This document shows, one piece after another, positions 37,544 to 45,870 of a DNA stretch of 64,000 nt (its first letter is position 1; every line of letters starts with the position of its first letter). A program made the translations under genes and the position numbers. The DNA is from Enterococcus mundtii (GTDB taxonomy: Bacteria; Bacillota; Bacilli; Lactobacillales; Enterococcaceae). The notes under the pieces are model-generated. The model had not been told where the DNA came from. It worked only from the letters and a program-made list of their open reading frames with translations, and did not search any database. The stretch covers positions 2,556,001 to 2,620,000 of the forward strand of contig NZ_AP019810.1 in the NCBI RefSeq assembly GCF_013394305.1, in the 5' to 3' direction.

Positions 37544-38935
37544 ATGAGAACATTAAATGATACAAATAACCTAGAAACACAATTGAAGATTCTTAATTAT
37601 CTTGAGCAAAAAAAGCTTGAAGAATTGAAGAACTATTTAGCAACGATCGAGAAAGTGGAATTGATCCAACTATTTGTTACGTTACCTTTAGATAAGCAAG
37701 TACTGGTCTTTCGATTATTATCAAAAGACAAAGCCCTCGAAATCTTTGAAACATTTGAACCGTCTGTCCAACAAGATTTGCTTCGTTCGTTTACGGATGA
37801 TGGTGTGATTGAATTTGTGAATGAGATGGCTCCAGATGATCGGGTAAGGTTGTTTTACGAACTACCAGCAAGTGTGACTAAAAAACTATTGGCAGAGCTT
37901 TCTGAAGAAGAGCGAGCAACAACGAATCGATTGATGGGCTATGAACATGAGACAGCTGGACGGATCATGACGACTGAATTTATTTCAATTAAAAAAGAAA
38001 TGACTGTTGAAGAAGCACTGCATAAAATCAGAAGATTAGCGAAAGAAATGGAAACAATCTATATTTTGTATGTGACAGATATGGCGAAAAAAATTGAAGG
38101 AGTACTATCGTTAAAGGATCTAGTCATTGCAGAAAGTGATCAACGGATTGAAGAAATCATGATCAAGCACGTCGCTTATGTAACCACAGATACAGACCAA
38201 GAAGAAACTGCACGATTGTTACAAGAGTTAGATTTGATCGCTATTCCCGTCGTAGATAAAGAAACACGACTAGTAGGTATTGTGACAGTGGATGACGCCA
38301 TCGATGTCTTAGAGCAAGAAACGACCGAGGATATGTTCAATGCTGCTGGTTTAGCAGACGTCGCCTCTGTAGAAGCTGATCGTAGTACAGTACTGATTAA
38401 CGGGAATCTTTGGCAAATATGGAAAGTCCGGTTGCCTTTCTTAGCGATCACATTGGTTGCAGGGATGTTAGCTGGTCTAGTAATCGATGAGTTTGAACAA
38501 ACGTTAGAATCTGTGGCTGCTGTTGCTATTTTTATTCCTTTGATCATGGATATGGGTGGAAATGTAGGGACGCAATCATCGACGGTTTTTGTTCGTGGAT
38601 TATCTTTAGGGCACATTGATCTCAACACATTTATCAAGCACTTTTTGAAGGAAACAGGGATTGGTCTAAGTTTAGGGATTGTTGTAGGGATCGTATCTGG
38701 AATAGTCGCTTCTGTGTGGCAAGGCATACCATTGTTAGGTGTAGCTGTGGGGATCTCTCTGGTCTTTGCAATGACCTTAGCTGCCGCCCTTGGTTTTTTG
38801 ATTCCTTTTATCTTATTGAAATTGAATATTGATCAAGCTGCTGGATCTGCACCGATTATTACATCGATCAAAGACATTGCTGGGTTGTTTATTTACTTTA
38901 TTTCAGTTAACGTATTCTTAGGCTACCTATTGTAG
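37544..38935 (+). CDS. mgtE: Magnesium transporter MgtE
   Basis: A 463-residue Mg2+ channel/transporter. The order is the cytoplasmic MgtE N domain of helical repeats (about 1-130), a tandem CBS pair (about 135-260, with AGRIMTTEFISI and VGIVTVDDAIDVLEQE), a plug helix, and five membrane helices (about 285-463). The membrane part includes the pore segment MDMGGNVGTQSSTVFVRGL. ATG 37544 follows AAAGGAG; the longer frame from 37433 begins inside the riboswitch terminator and is rejected. Regulated by the M-box upstream, so expression should rise when cell Mg2+ is low. Confidence 0.96.
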   Translation: MRTLNDTNNLETQLKILNYLEQKKLEELKNYLATIEKVELIQLFVTLPLDKQVLVFRLLSKDKALEIFETFEPSVQQDLLRSFTDDGVIEFVNEMAPDDRVRLFYELPASVTKKLLAELSEEERATTNRLMGYEHETAGRIMTTEFISIKKEMTVEEALHKIRRLAKEMETIYILYVTDMAKKIEGVLSLKDLVIAESDQRIEEIMIKHVAYVTTDTDQEETARLLQELDLIAIPVVDKETRLVGIVTVDDAIDVLEQETTEDMFNAAGLADVASVEADRSTVLINGNLWQIWKVRLPFLAITLVAGMLAGLVIDEFEQTLESVAAVAIFIPLIMDMGGNVGTQSSTVFVRGLSLGHIDLNTFIKHFLKETGIGLSLGIVVGIVSGIVASVWQGIPLLGVAVGISLVFAMTLAAALGFLIPFILLKLNIDQAAGSAPIITSIKDIAGLFIYFISVNVFLGYLL

Positions 38936-39049
38936 GAATAATTAGTAATATAGCCATACCTTTTTAGTAGAAATATCAAGAAATATTCTATGATCTACCA
39001 TAGTAGGCCTTCTCTTGATCCTCCATTAAAATGAGTCTTTTCCGTAAAG

Positions 39050-39074
39050 AAAAGCAGGGTTGCTTTTGTTTTTA
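39050..39074 (+). terminator. Short terminator after mgtE
   Basis: AAAAGCA (39050-39056) and TGCTTTT (39061-39067) flank a GGGT loop, with a T-rich tail. Confidence 0.6.
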
Positions 39075-39083
39075 CAGTGGCTT

Positions 39084-39092
39084 TGCTATACT
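39084..39092 (+). promoter_or_regulatory. Extended -10 promoter for the ktrA-like gene
   Basis: TGCTATACT is a TGn-extended -10 (TATACT at 39087-39092), 30 bases before the GTG start. A TTGTTT at 39066-39071 is the nearest -35 at 15 bases. Confidence 0.45.
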
Positions 39093-39121
39093 TGAAATGG
39101 AATGGATAAAGGAGGAGAAAA

Positions 39122-39787
39122 GTGAAACAGAATTTTGCAATCGTAGGACTTGGACGTTTTGGTGGCAGTATCTGTCGTACGTTAGTCGAAGCTGGTCAAG
39201 AAGTTTTAGCTATTGATAGCAGTGAAGACCGAGTGAATGAATATATGAATATCGCAACACATGCAGTGGTTGCGAATGCACAAGATGAAATGACTTTACG
39301 ATCTTTAGGAATCAGAAATTTTGATCATGTGATCGTAGCAATTGGAGAAGATATCCAAGCAAGTATTTTAGTGACACTGATGGTTAAAGAAATGGGCGTT
39401 CCGAATATCTTAGCCAAAGCACAAAATGAGTATCATGCTCGTGTTCTTGAAAAGATCGGTGCAGATCGCGTTGTTCATCCTGAGAGAGATATGGGGATAC
39501 GGATCGCACATAATCTTGTTTCTAAAAATATTTTGGATTATTTAGAGCTGTCAGACAAATTCTCGCTCGCTGAGATTCGGGTATCTAATCCCAAGTTCTT
39601 TAATAAAACATTAGCAGAACTAAATTTCAGACAGCGATTTGATTTGACTGTGGTAGCCATCCGACGCTTCGATCGTTCTGTCGTAGTGTCACCAGCCGCA
39701 GACGAATATGTACGTGAAAATGATAATTTACTTGTTATCGGAGAAACAGAAGATGTAGATATACTTGATGATAAAATGAATCAATAA
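39122..39787 (+). CDS. ktrA: K+ channel regulatory subunit KtrA/TrkA family
   Basis: A 221-residue RCK protein. Residues about 1-125 form the nucleotide-binding TrkA_N domain (VGLGRFGGSIC and the acidic end of strand two, AIDSSEDRV), and residues about 135-220 form TrkA_C. It gates a membrane KtrB-type K+ channel in response to ATP/ADP or cyclic di-AMP in related species. No channel subunit gene is next to it, so the partner is elsewhere. Starts at GTG 39122 after a strong AAAGGAGGAG. Confidence 0.9.
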   Translation: MKQNFAIVGLGRFGGSICRTLVEAGQEVLAIDSSEDRVNEYMNIATHAVVANAQDEMTLRSLGIRNFDHVIVAIGEDIQASILVTLMVKEMGVPNILAKAQNEYHARVLEKIGADRVVHPERDMGIRIAHNLVSKNILDYLELSDKFSLAEIRVSNPKFFNKTLAELNFRQRFDLTVVAIRRFDRSVVVSPAADEYVRENDNLLVIGETEDVDILDDKMNQ

Positions 39788-39802
39788 AAAGGGGCTCATC
39801 AC

Positions 39803-40105
39803 ATGCAATTAACAATAACGGACAAAGCAAAAGAATGGTTTCAAGCAGAGGTAGATTTACCTGAAAATTATGGTATCCGTTTTTTTGGGAAAGTATATGG
39901 CAAAACAGAAGTACATGAGGGATTTTCAATCGGTATGTCTGTGGAGTTACCAGAACGTCCGATGAAACAAGAAACGATCGATGGTCTATTATTCTTTATT
40001 GATGAAGCCGATGATTGGTTCTTCAAAGGATATGATCTGGTTGTTGATTATGATCCACAATTAGAGGAACCAACGTATCATTTCCAAGAAACAGCAGATG
40101 TATAA
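39803..40105 (+). CDS. Cysteine-free HesB-like (YneR-type) protein
   Basis: A 100-residue protein of the HesB/IscA-like fold: MQLTITDKAKEWF at the N terminus and GLLFFIDEADDWFFKGYDLVVDY in the C-terminal half (two adjoining parts). It has no cysteine at all, so it cannot be a classical A-type iron-sulfur carrier; Firmicutes have many such Cys-less homologues of unknown role. It starts 15 bases after the ktrA stop with an AAAAAGGGG ribosome site, so it is likely in the same transcript. A strong terminator follows. Confidence 0.8.
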   Translation: MQLTITDKAKEWFQAEVDLPENYGIRFFGKVYGKTEVHEGFSIGMSVELPERPMKQETIDGLLFFIDEADDWFFKGYDLVVDYDPQLEEPTYHFQETADV

Positions 40106-40132
40106 GGTGAGAAATAGTCTTTTATCTTTAGG

Positions 40133-40193
40133 AAAAAAGCCTGACGAACGAAAAGTAAGTTTTACTTACTTTCGGATTGTTAGGCTTTTTTTT
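40133..40193 (+). terminator. Terminator after the HesB-like gene
   Basis: AAAAAAGCCTGAC pairs with the end TTAGGCTTTTTTTT, with an inner CGAAAGTAAG-type stem (GTAAGTTTTACTTAC). It is a long interrupted hairpin. Confidence 0.85.
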
Positions 40194-40321
40194 AGACAGT
40201 CAAACGCTGATCCACTTTTACTGTGTTCATTATAGGAAAAAGTCATTCAAAGAATGAAGTGCAACATACTTCATTCTTTTGAGGGATTAAGCTAGACTGA
40301 TAAGTAGAGAGGATGGGTGTG

Positions 40322-41269
40322 ATGACAAAAAAAATAATTTATTCAGTACGTTCATTTCGTGAAGAATTTATCGAAAAGATCAAAGAAATAGCACCAGAAT
40401 ATTCATTTCAAACGGAAGTAGCATCCGACGAACTTTCTGAAATAGCGATCAGTATCGGCTGGAATGGAGATTATCAAGAAGATATATTCGCTTCTGACAG
40501 CTTAAAATGGGTCCAATCGATTTCTGCTGGAGTAGATAATCTTCCATTAAACGAATTCGCTGACAAAGATATTTTACTTTCCAATGCGAGTGGTATCCAT
40601 GTAGAATCGATCAGCGAGCATACCATGGGCATTATTTTAGGCTATTCTCGTGGATTGTTCCAAGCCCAACGAGCGCAGTTCCATAAAGAGTGGCTAGGAT
40701 CAGATATCCATTATCAAGCATTGGAAGATCAAAAATTACTAATTATAGGAACTGGACATATTGGAAAAAAATTGGCACAACATGCAGCTGTATTTGGTTT
40801 AGAATGTATCGGCATCAATACATCTGGACATCCAGTGGAAGGATTCAAAGAGACTTATCCATTAGAGAAATTAAAAGAAATTTTACCGAAAGCAACGATT
40901 GTGGTGAATATCTTACCTTTGACAGATCAGACAAAAGGGTTATTTGACGCAAAAGTATTTGAAGCTTTTGATAAAGAAGCGCTATTCATCAATGTAGGAC
41001 GTGGGCCTTCCGTAAAAACATCTGATTTAATAGCTGCGTTAGACGATGGACAACTGGCTTTTGCGGCTTTAGATGTGTTTGAAGAAGAACCATTAGCAAA
41101 AGATAGCCCATTATGGGAAAGAGAAGATGTGTTGATCACCTCTCATATTGCAGGTCAGACACCACATTTCCAAACGAAGTTTATGGATATTTTTCTAACA
41201 AACTTAAAATCCTACGTAGACAAAACAGAATTAGAAGTAAATGAAATCGATTTGAATGAAGGCTATTAA
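40322..41269 (+). CDS. D-isomer specific 2-hydroxyacid dehydrogenase
   Basis: A 315-residue NAD-dependent dehydrogenase reducing a 2-keto acid to a D-2-hydroxy acid. The nucleotide-binding motif is LLIIGTGHIGKKLAQ, the substrate-binding Arg is in INVGRGP, the Glu in FEEEPLA, and the catalytic His in TSHIAGQTP. This is the complete family triad, so it is probably active. ATG 40322 follows GAGAGG at eight bases; an in-frame ATG three codons earlier overlaps that site. Substrate cannot be assigned from sequence alone, as glyoxylate/hydroxypyruvate, branched ketoacid and phosphoglycerate-like members all share these motifs. Confidence 0.88.
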   Translation: MTKKIIYSVRSFREEFIEKIKEIAPEYSFQTEVASDELSEIAISIGWNGDYQEDIFASDSLKWVQSISAGVDNLPLNEFADKDILLSNASGIHVESISEHTMGIILGYSRGLFQAQRAQFHKEWLGSDIHYQALEDQKLLIIGTGHIGKKLAQHAAVFGLECIGINTSGHPVEGFKETYPLEKLKEILPKATIVVNILPLTDQTKGLFDAKVFEAFDKEALFINVGRGPSVKTSDLIAALDDGQLAFAALDVFEEEPLAKDSPLWEREDVLITSHIAGQTPHFQTKFMDIFLTNLKSYVDKTELEVNEIDLNEGY

Positions 41270-41275
41270 ATGAAG

Positions 41276-41330
41276 AAGAATCTCTAGAAGAGGTGTGTAA
41301 TGACTACCTCTCCCAGAGATTCTTTTATTT
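41276..41330. terminator. Bidirectional terminator between convergent genes
   Basis: AAGAATCTCT (41276-41285) pairs with AGAGATTCTT (41315-41324), with an inner GAGGT/ACCTC hairpin and T-rich flanks. Confidence 0.85.
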
Positions 41331-42131
41331 TGGTAATTGGATTTTTGGCCAGCCTTTGACTGCTTGAGCAAAAATGAATATGCCCGCAAATGCAATAAAC
41401 GCTGTTGTATCAAAAGTTGGTGCAAAAATCATCAGGATCGTTGCAATAACAGTGGGTAATGATATCGCATAGATCATTGTTTTTAGACAATCGAGAAAAG
41501 TTACTTTAGCTAAACGTAATCTTGCATATACATAAGCCGCAAAATTTGCCATAAGTAAAGTGATGATCAGATTTAAAAAGCTAGGATAAATGGAAATCAA
41601 AAATACTAATGCTTTGATCCAAAAAGGGATCGTTGCTTCACTTAATGTACTACGTAAGCTTTCGCCAGTTAGATTTTTTAAAGCATTATTCGTGTACTCA
41701 AATTCAAACTGATTATTGTTCAGCAATGCCGAAGTCGTGCCGGTATTCGGTAAAGCTAGAACCAATTTATCCTTTAGCAGACCGACACTTAGGAAATTCC
41801 CTATCAAATCTGAAGAGATATCTTCAGGGGTACGTTTTCCTTCGGGGTCAAAGGTAAAGATGATCGAATCCGTTTGATAAATAAAACCTTCATTTGTTGG
41901 CGAATCGATTTGTCCATCACGAATCTTAAAATCTGGAATTTCAGCTGCAATTTTTTGACCATCGGACTTGATAGTGTCCAGCACTTGAAAAATTTGGTAA
42001 GAAATAGGTAATGCCATTAGTACACTCAAACATAAAAGATAGACTAATGATTTTCCAAATGATACGTTTTTAGCATTTTTAAGCTCGGTGAATCGAGCAA
42101 ATGAGCTAATGATTAGTTGTTTTGTTGTCAT
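41325..42131 (-). CDS. DUF1189-family membrane protein
   Basis: A 268-residue integral membrane protein. One N-terminal helix (about 28-50) is followed by an extracytoplasmic domain of about 110 residues with GFIYQTDSIIFTFDPEG, and then four C-terminal helices. This is the arrangement of DUF1189 proteins found across Firmicutes; their biochemical role is not established, though some are linked to maltodextrin uptake or envelope homeostasis. AGAAGGAG precedes the start. It runs convergently to the dehydrogenase gene, and its stop lies inside the shared terminator. Confidence 0.8.
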   Translation of the reverse strand: MTTKQLIISSFARFTELKNAKNVSFGKSLVYLLCLSVLMALPISYQIFQVLDTIKSDGQKIAAEIPDFKIRDGQIDSPTNEGFIYQTDSIIFTFDPEGKRTPEDISSDLIGNFLSVGLLKDKLVLALPNTGTTSALLNNNQFEFEYTNNALKNLTGESLRSTLSEATIPFWIKALVFLISIYPSFLNLIITLLMANFAAYVYARLRLAKVTFLDCLKTMIYAISLPTVIATILMIFAPTFDTTAFIAFAGIFIFAQAVKGWPKIQLPK

Positions 42132-42319
42132 AATTACTCCTTCTGTAGAATTGTCATCACTAGCAATTCTAGCGGAGTATGCTATGAATTACAAGAGTTC
42201 TAAAACATTCTCTCACGATAGATAAGGTTATATTCTTATCGATCATTGTTTTCTAGAGATGAAAATTATTAGCAGATAGAGTATGATAGGAAAGAATGAT
42301 AAATAAGGTAGGTAGAAAA

Positions 42320-42793
42320 ATGAAGATTTATGTTCAATTTAAAAGCTATTTAGAAAGTAAAGGATATTGGGAAGTTTTCATCTATCTATTTTTTGGTGGA
42401 TTAGCAACAGTTGTCAACTTCGTCAGTTATGCAATCGCGCAACAAATCTTCCAGTTATCGATGCCAGTATCGAATACGATTTCTTGGATTTGTTCTGTTT
42501 TATTTGCATTTGTCACCAATAAGGTATGGGTGTTTCAATCCAAATCTCCTAGTTATACGCATTTATTTATCGAATTTGGGAAATTTGTTTTTTACCGAAT
42601 CGTTTCTTATGGACTAGACATGGGCGCCATGTTCTTGATGATCAAAGGGTTGGAAATGAATGATTATGTCGCTAAAATCATTACACAGATCTTAGTCGTA
42701 TTGGCAAATTATGTCTTTAGCAAATTATTTATTTTCAACAAGACAGAAATTATCGAAGAACCAGCAGAAACCAGTAAAAAATTGGAAGACTAG
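42320..42793 (+). CDS. GtrA-family membrane protein
   Basis: A 157-residue protein with four membrane helices of the GtrA family, which is thought to flip polyprenyl-phosphate sugars for glycosylation of wall polymers. GGLATVVNFVSYAIAQ in helix one and FAFVTNKVWVFQS between helices two and three are hallmarks. ATG 42320 follows GGTAGG by eight bases; an upstream ATG at 42296 is closer to a weaker site. It lies before sodA without an obvious terminator but is not functionally related. It may work with glycosyltransferases of the polysaccharide loci upstream. Confidence 0.85.
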   Translation: MKIYVQFKSYLESKGYWEVFIYLFFGGLATVVNFVSYAIAQQIFQLSMPVSNTISWICSVLFAFVTNKVWVFQSKSPSYTHLFIEFGKFVFYRIVSYGLDMGAMFLMIKGLEMNDYVAKIITQILVVLANYVFSKLFIFNKTEIIEEPAETSKKLED

Positions 42794-42874
42794 GCATAAC
42801 AATTGAAGAATTTCCCTCACTTTGTTACTCTTTTAGTGTAAAGAGACCCAACAAATTTGAGGAGGAATTTTTTT

Positions 42875-43477
42875 ATGACTTACACATTACCAGATCTACC
42901 TTATGCATTTGATGCATTAGAACCATATATCGACGAAGAAACGATGCATTTGCATCATGACAAACATCACAATACTTATGTGACAAACTTAAATGCAGCA
43001 ATCGAAAAATATCCTGAACTAGGCGAAAAAACAATAGAAGAATTGCTTTCAGACATGGATGCTATTCCATCTGACATTCAAACAGCTGTACGTAATAATG
43101 GTGGTGGACATGCGAACCATTCATTCTTCTGGAAAATCATGGCACCAAATGCTGGTGGCGAGCCAACAGGAGCAATCAAAGACGCAATTAACGAAACATT
43201 CGGCGATTTTGCAACATTCAAAGAAGAATTCAAAAAAGCAGCGGCAGGACGTTTCGGTTCTGGCTGGGCTTGGTTAGTACTTGAAGATGGTAAACTTGCA
43301 ATCACTTCTACAGCCAACCAAGACTCACCATTGATGGAAGGCAAGAAACCTGTTCTAGGTTTAGATGTTTGGGAACATGCTTACTACTTGAAATACAAAA
43401 ATGTACGTCCTGACTACATTGAAGCTTTCTGGAATGTTGTGAATTGGGATGAAGTGAACAAGCATTTCGCAGGCTAA
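42875..43477 (+). CDS. sodA: Superoxide dismutase (Mn/Fe family)
   Basis: A 200-residue enzyme that dismutates superoxide to oxygen and hydrogen peroxide. Metal ligands are His27 in [11 protein letters not shown], the His in [11 protein letters not shown], and the Asp and His of [17 protein letters not shown] and the C-terminal NVVNWDEVN are typical. ATG 42875 follows a strong GAGGAGGAA. The protein is complete. Metal preference (Mn or Fe) is not decidable from motifs alone, though enterococcal homologues use Mn. Confidence 0.96.
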   Translation: MTYTLPDLPYAFDALEPYIDEETMHLHHDKHHNTYVTNLNAAIEKYPELGEKTIEELLSDMDAIPSDIQTAVRNNGGGHANHSFFWKIMAPNAGGEPTGAIKDAINETFGDFATFKEEFKKAAAGRFGSGWAWLVLEDGKLAITSTANQDSPLMEGKKPVLGLDVWEHAYYLKYKNVRPDYIEAFWNVVNWDEVNKHFAG

Positions 43478-43501
43478 AATAGCGTTCTTCCATTTGCCAT
43501 G

Positions 43502-43549
43502 GAATTTAGAAAATTAACGGGGCAATGCTTGCGAGCGTTTTCTAAATTC
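43502..43549. repeat. 12-bp perfect inverted repeat between sodA and the cold-shock gene
   Basis: GAATTTAGAAAA (43502-43513) and TTTTCTAAATTC (43538-43549) are perfect complements around a 24-base loop. No T run follows; instead a TATAAT is two bases away. The right arm lies inside the promoter spacer. It may act as the sodA 3' stem, an operator, or both. Confidence 0.7.
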
Positions 43550-43557
43550 GGTATAAT
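43529..43557 (+). promoter_or_regulatory. Promoter of the cold-shock protein gene
   Basis: TTGCGA (43529-43534) and perfect TATAAT (43552-43557) at exactly 17 bases. A second dyad, TTGCAAG (43562-43568) with CTTGCAA (43574-43580), lies at the predicted transcription start, followed by a T run and GGAGG. Confidence 0.75.
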
Positions 43558-43605
43558 GTTTTTGCAAGGGTTACTTGCAAGAACTTTTTTGGAGGCTATA
43601 TATTT

Positions 43606-43806
43606 ATGGAACATGGAACAGTAAAATGGTTCAACAATGAAAAAGGATTTGGGTTTATTACAGTAGACGGTGGAGACGATGTATTCGTACATTTCTCAGC
43701 AATCCAAGGCGATGGCTTCAAAAGCTTAGAAGAAGGCCAAGAAGTAGAATTCTCTATCGTTGAAGGTGCGCGTGGTCCTCAAGCTGCTGAAGTATCTAAA
43801 TTATAA
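43606..43806 (+). CDS. Cold-shock protein (CspA family)
   Basis: A 66-residue single cold-shock domain that binds single-stranded RNA and DNA and acts as an RNA chaperone. RNP1 is KGFGFI and RNP2 is VFVHFSAI, both complete; the length is standard. TTTTGGAGG lies nine bases before the ATG. It has its own promoter, a short leader with dyad symmetry and a strong terminator, so it is monocistronic. Confidence 0.96.
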   Translation: MEHGTVKWFNNEKGFGFITVDGGDDVFVHFSAIQGDGFKSLEEGQEVEFSIVEGARGPQAAEVSKL

Positions 43807-43819
43807 GATCATGTTGACG

Positions 43820-43855
43820 AAAAAAGAAGATACGGCTTGCCGTATCTTCTTTTTG
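43820..43855. terminator. Terminator after the cold-shock gene
   Basis: AAAAAGAAGATACGG (43821-43835) pairs perfectly with CCGTATCTTCTTTTT (43840-43854). The A and T ends allow it to serve the convergent regulator gene as well. Confidence 0.9.
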
Positions 43856-43904
43856 TTTCTTTATTTTCTCTTTCTGGAAAAAATAGTTTTACAAGAAAAA
43901 TTAG

Positions 43905-45362
43905 TTAATTTTGGTTATTGCCAAACATAATTTCTTTGATTTTTTGGACTAAGTGCTTATTATCTGAAGTAGAAAAATCATTGCGGATAGTAATATAAGG
44001 AATTTCATTTTCATAGCTGATTATTTTGGTGGGGGCCTCAGTTGTACGAATAATCAATTCAGGATTCAGCAATAATTCATTTGTGAAAAGGACATTCAAA
44101 TACAAACCTAAATGGTTTTGTAAAACTTTTACATATAATAATTCGATACTTAAAGGATAATCACTTTCTAATTTCACTTTGATCTCTTTATCAAAAAATG
44201 TGGGTGGGGCAATAACTAAAAATGCTTCGATCAACGTACTTAATTGAATCCATGGAAAATGTGTTTTTTGCATTTGTTGAGTCCAATCGACCATATTTTG
44301 ATAGAAATAGGGATAATTTTTTTCGATAAAATCAGTAACTTCTCTTTTTTTGCCAGAAAAAGGACTAAAAAGGTAATCATGGATAGCGTTCGCATATAAT
44401 GTTGCATCTAATAACTTTTTCTTTGAAGTAATTTCATTGGTTTTTATCCCAACAGATTTCATACAATGATAAAACTGATCGCGAAATTCATTAATCGGTG
44501 TCGCATTTTTTTTATGAACCTTTGATGCATGAACCATAATATTTTTATTTACGTAAATGTGAGGGCGTGTTTGTATCCACAATAAAATAAAGTTTAACTC
44601 AGAAGAAGGTAATCCATAAGCAGAAATAATCGATTTCAGGTCAGTGGTCACCTCAGAAAGACCGTCTAGCATAGGATCTAAAAAGTGAGGAAGTTCAGGT
44701 TCAGGGACAGGATATCCTTGTTTGAATCGATTGATATTAACAGCTAATATGAAGCACCATTCCATTGTTTTAATTTTGTTCCTTTTTAGTGCAATATTGG
44801 TAAAAACTTGTTTTACTGTCGTTAAGATCTTCTGGAAATCAAGCGTTAGAAATGGCCATTCGATTCCTTCATATACCTCCCATAAGAACAAATAAATCGT
44901 GTAGCGAATTTGGGTTTCTTTTCCACTGAAAAAAATAGTACCTTCTCGTGTTTTTATTTTTAAATCATAGTAACTGAAGAAATGATTTACTTGAGCCAAC
45001 TGCCTTCTGAGAAAGGATTCGCTGATTCCATGATGAGCGGCGAATTCGTAAAGCGTGAGATTTGAATGTAGACAAACAGCTTTAAGTATTTGGAAATTTA
45101 ACGAATTTTCAAGTATTGCTAGTTTCAGTTGATGAAAGTCATAGTTGTCACCAAGAAAATGGTAACTAGATCCATCTTTTTTGAACATATTATTTTGGGA
45201 TAGAGAACATAGGCGTTCGCAATGATTGAATAAGGAACGTCTATCTATGTGGAGTAGACTTGAAAGTTCGTCCATTGTCAAAGGTTGATGTGACTCGTAA
45301 CAACTTTTTAAAATAGTCAGTTGTACGTGTATGTTTTTCTCTAATATAGTATAGATATTCAA
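43905..45362 (-). CDS. Mga-like transcriptional regulator
   Basis: A 485-residue cytoplasmic protein with two N-terminal helix-turn-helix segments (about 28-55, TMDELSSLLHIDRRSLFNH, and about 105-130, TLYEFAAHHGISESFLRRQL). The long Mga-type central region resembles PTS-regulated domains, and the C terminus is EIIB-like. Mga-family proteins switch on surface-protein genes and respond to sugar status. It initiates at TTG 45362 after a strong AAGGAGG. It is divergent from the Ala-Asp repeat surface protein across a 508-base AT-rich region, the classical layout for an activator and its target, though regulation is inferred. Confidence 0.8.
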   Translation of the reverse strand: MNIYTILEKNIHVQLTILKSCYESHQPLTMDELSSLLHIDRRSLFNHCERLCSLSQNNMFKKDGSSYHFLGDNYDFHQLKLAILENSLNFQILKAVCLHSNLTLYEFAAHHGISESFLRRQLAQVNHFFSYYDLKIKTREGTIFFSGKETQIRYTIYLFLWEVYEGIEWPFLTLDFQKILTTVKQVFTNIALKRNKIKTMEWCFILAVNINRFKQGYPVPEPELPHFLDPMLDGLSEVTTDLKSIISAYGLPSSELNFILLWIQTRPHIYVNKNIMVHASKVHKKNATPINEFRDQFYHCMKSVGIKTNEITSKKKLLDATLYANAIHDYLFSPFSGKKREVTDFIEKNYPYFYQNMVDWTQQMQKTHFPWIQLSTLIEAFLVIAPPTFFDKEIKVKLESDYPLSIELLYVKVLQNHLGLYLNVLFTNELLLNPELIIRTTEAPTKIISYENEIPYITIRNDFSTSDNKHLVQKIKEIMFGNNQN

Positions 45363-45870
45363 TGAGAAACCTCCTTCATAAGCAGATAGATAAATAGTTA
45401 AATTATTATAAAATGTTATATTTTTATTCAGGATATAATAATTTTCATTTTTTTAAATAGTATATTTAGTAAAAAAAAAGGTTACATAATAATTTTTTTA
45501 GTTATTTTATTAGGGTGATAGTACAAGCTTTTTGTAAATAAATAATAATAATTTACTTGGTTAATATTATATGTTATTTGGCATTTTAAATAAATTTTTT
45601 TGCATAAAATAACGATTAAATATTCATTTTTAGGTATTATCATCTGCTTTCAGATAGTTATTTCAAAATATATCAGAACTTAATGATAGATTTCTTATTT
45701 CGACGTTGCTACTATTCAAGATAACTTAAGTTGTAATGAGAAAAATTAAAAAGATATCTTTTTAAATTTTTGGTAAAGGAGTGTCATTCAGGGCAAAGCA
45801 TATTTATTCGTGTTGATTCAATCTGTGGGGGAGAACAAAAATACATGAATCTGCTTTAGGGGGAAAGGGA
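45363..45870. other. 508-base AT-rich divergent regulatory region
   Basis: No gene. It holds the divergent start regions of the Mga-like regulator and the surface protein, a dyad GTAAAT/ATTTAC (45534-45556) and a 16-base perfect palindrome (45748-45763). Base composition is extremely AT-rich through 45400-45640. No promoter with two good hexamers could be fixed. A strong purine-rich ribosome site (GGGGGAAAGGG) ends the region before the surface-protein ATG. Confidence 0.6.
45748..45763. promoter_or_regulatory. 16-base perfect palindrome upstream of the repeat surface protein
   Basis: AAAAAGATATCTTTTT is a perfect palindrome, extended imperfectly to about 30 bases (45741-45770) by flanking A and T runs. 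It sits 107 bases before the gene, as an operator or a leader hairpin might. Confidence 0.45.

Noticed and set aside
38176-38727. Antisense open frame of 183 codons within mgtE
   Set aside because: Composition is Ser/Thr/Pro-rich shadow sequence; no start signal, and it lies fully within a confident gene.
45844-45858. Tiny open frame Met-Asn-Leu-Leu just before the surface-protein gene
   Set aside because: Four codons with a possible ribosome site, but too short to support as a leader peptide without experimental data.
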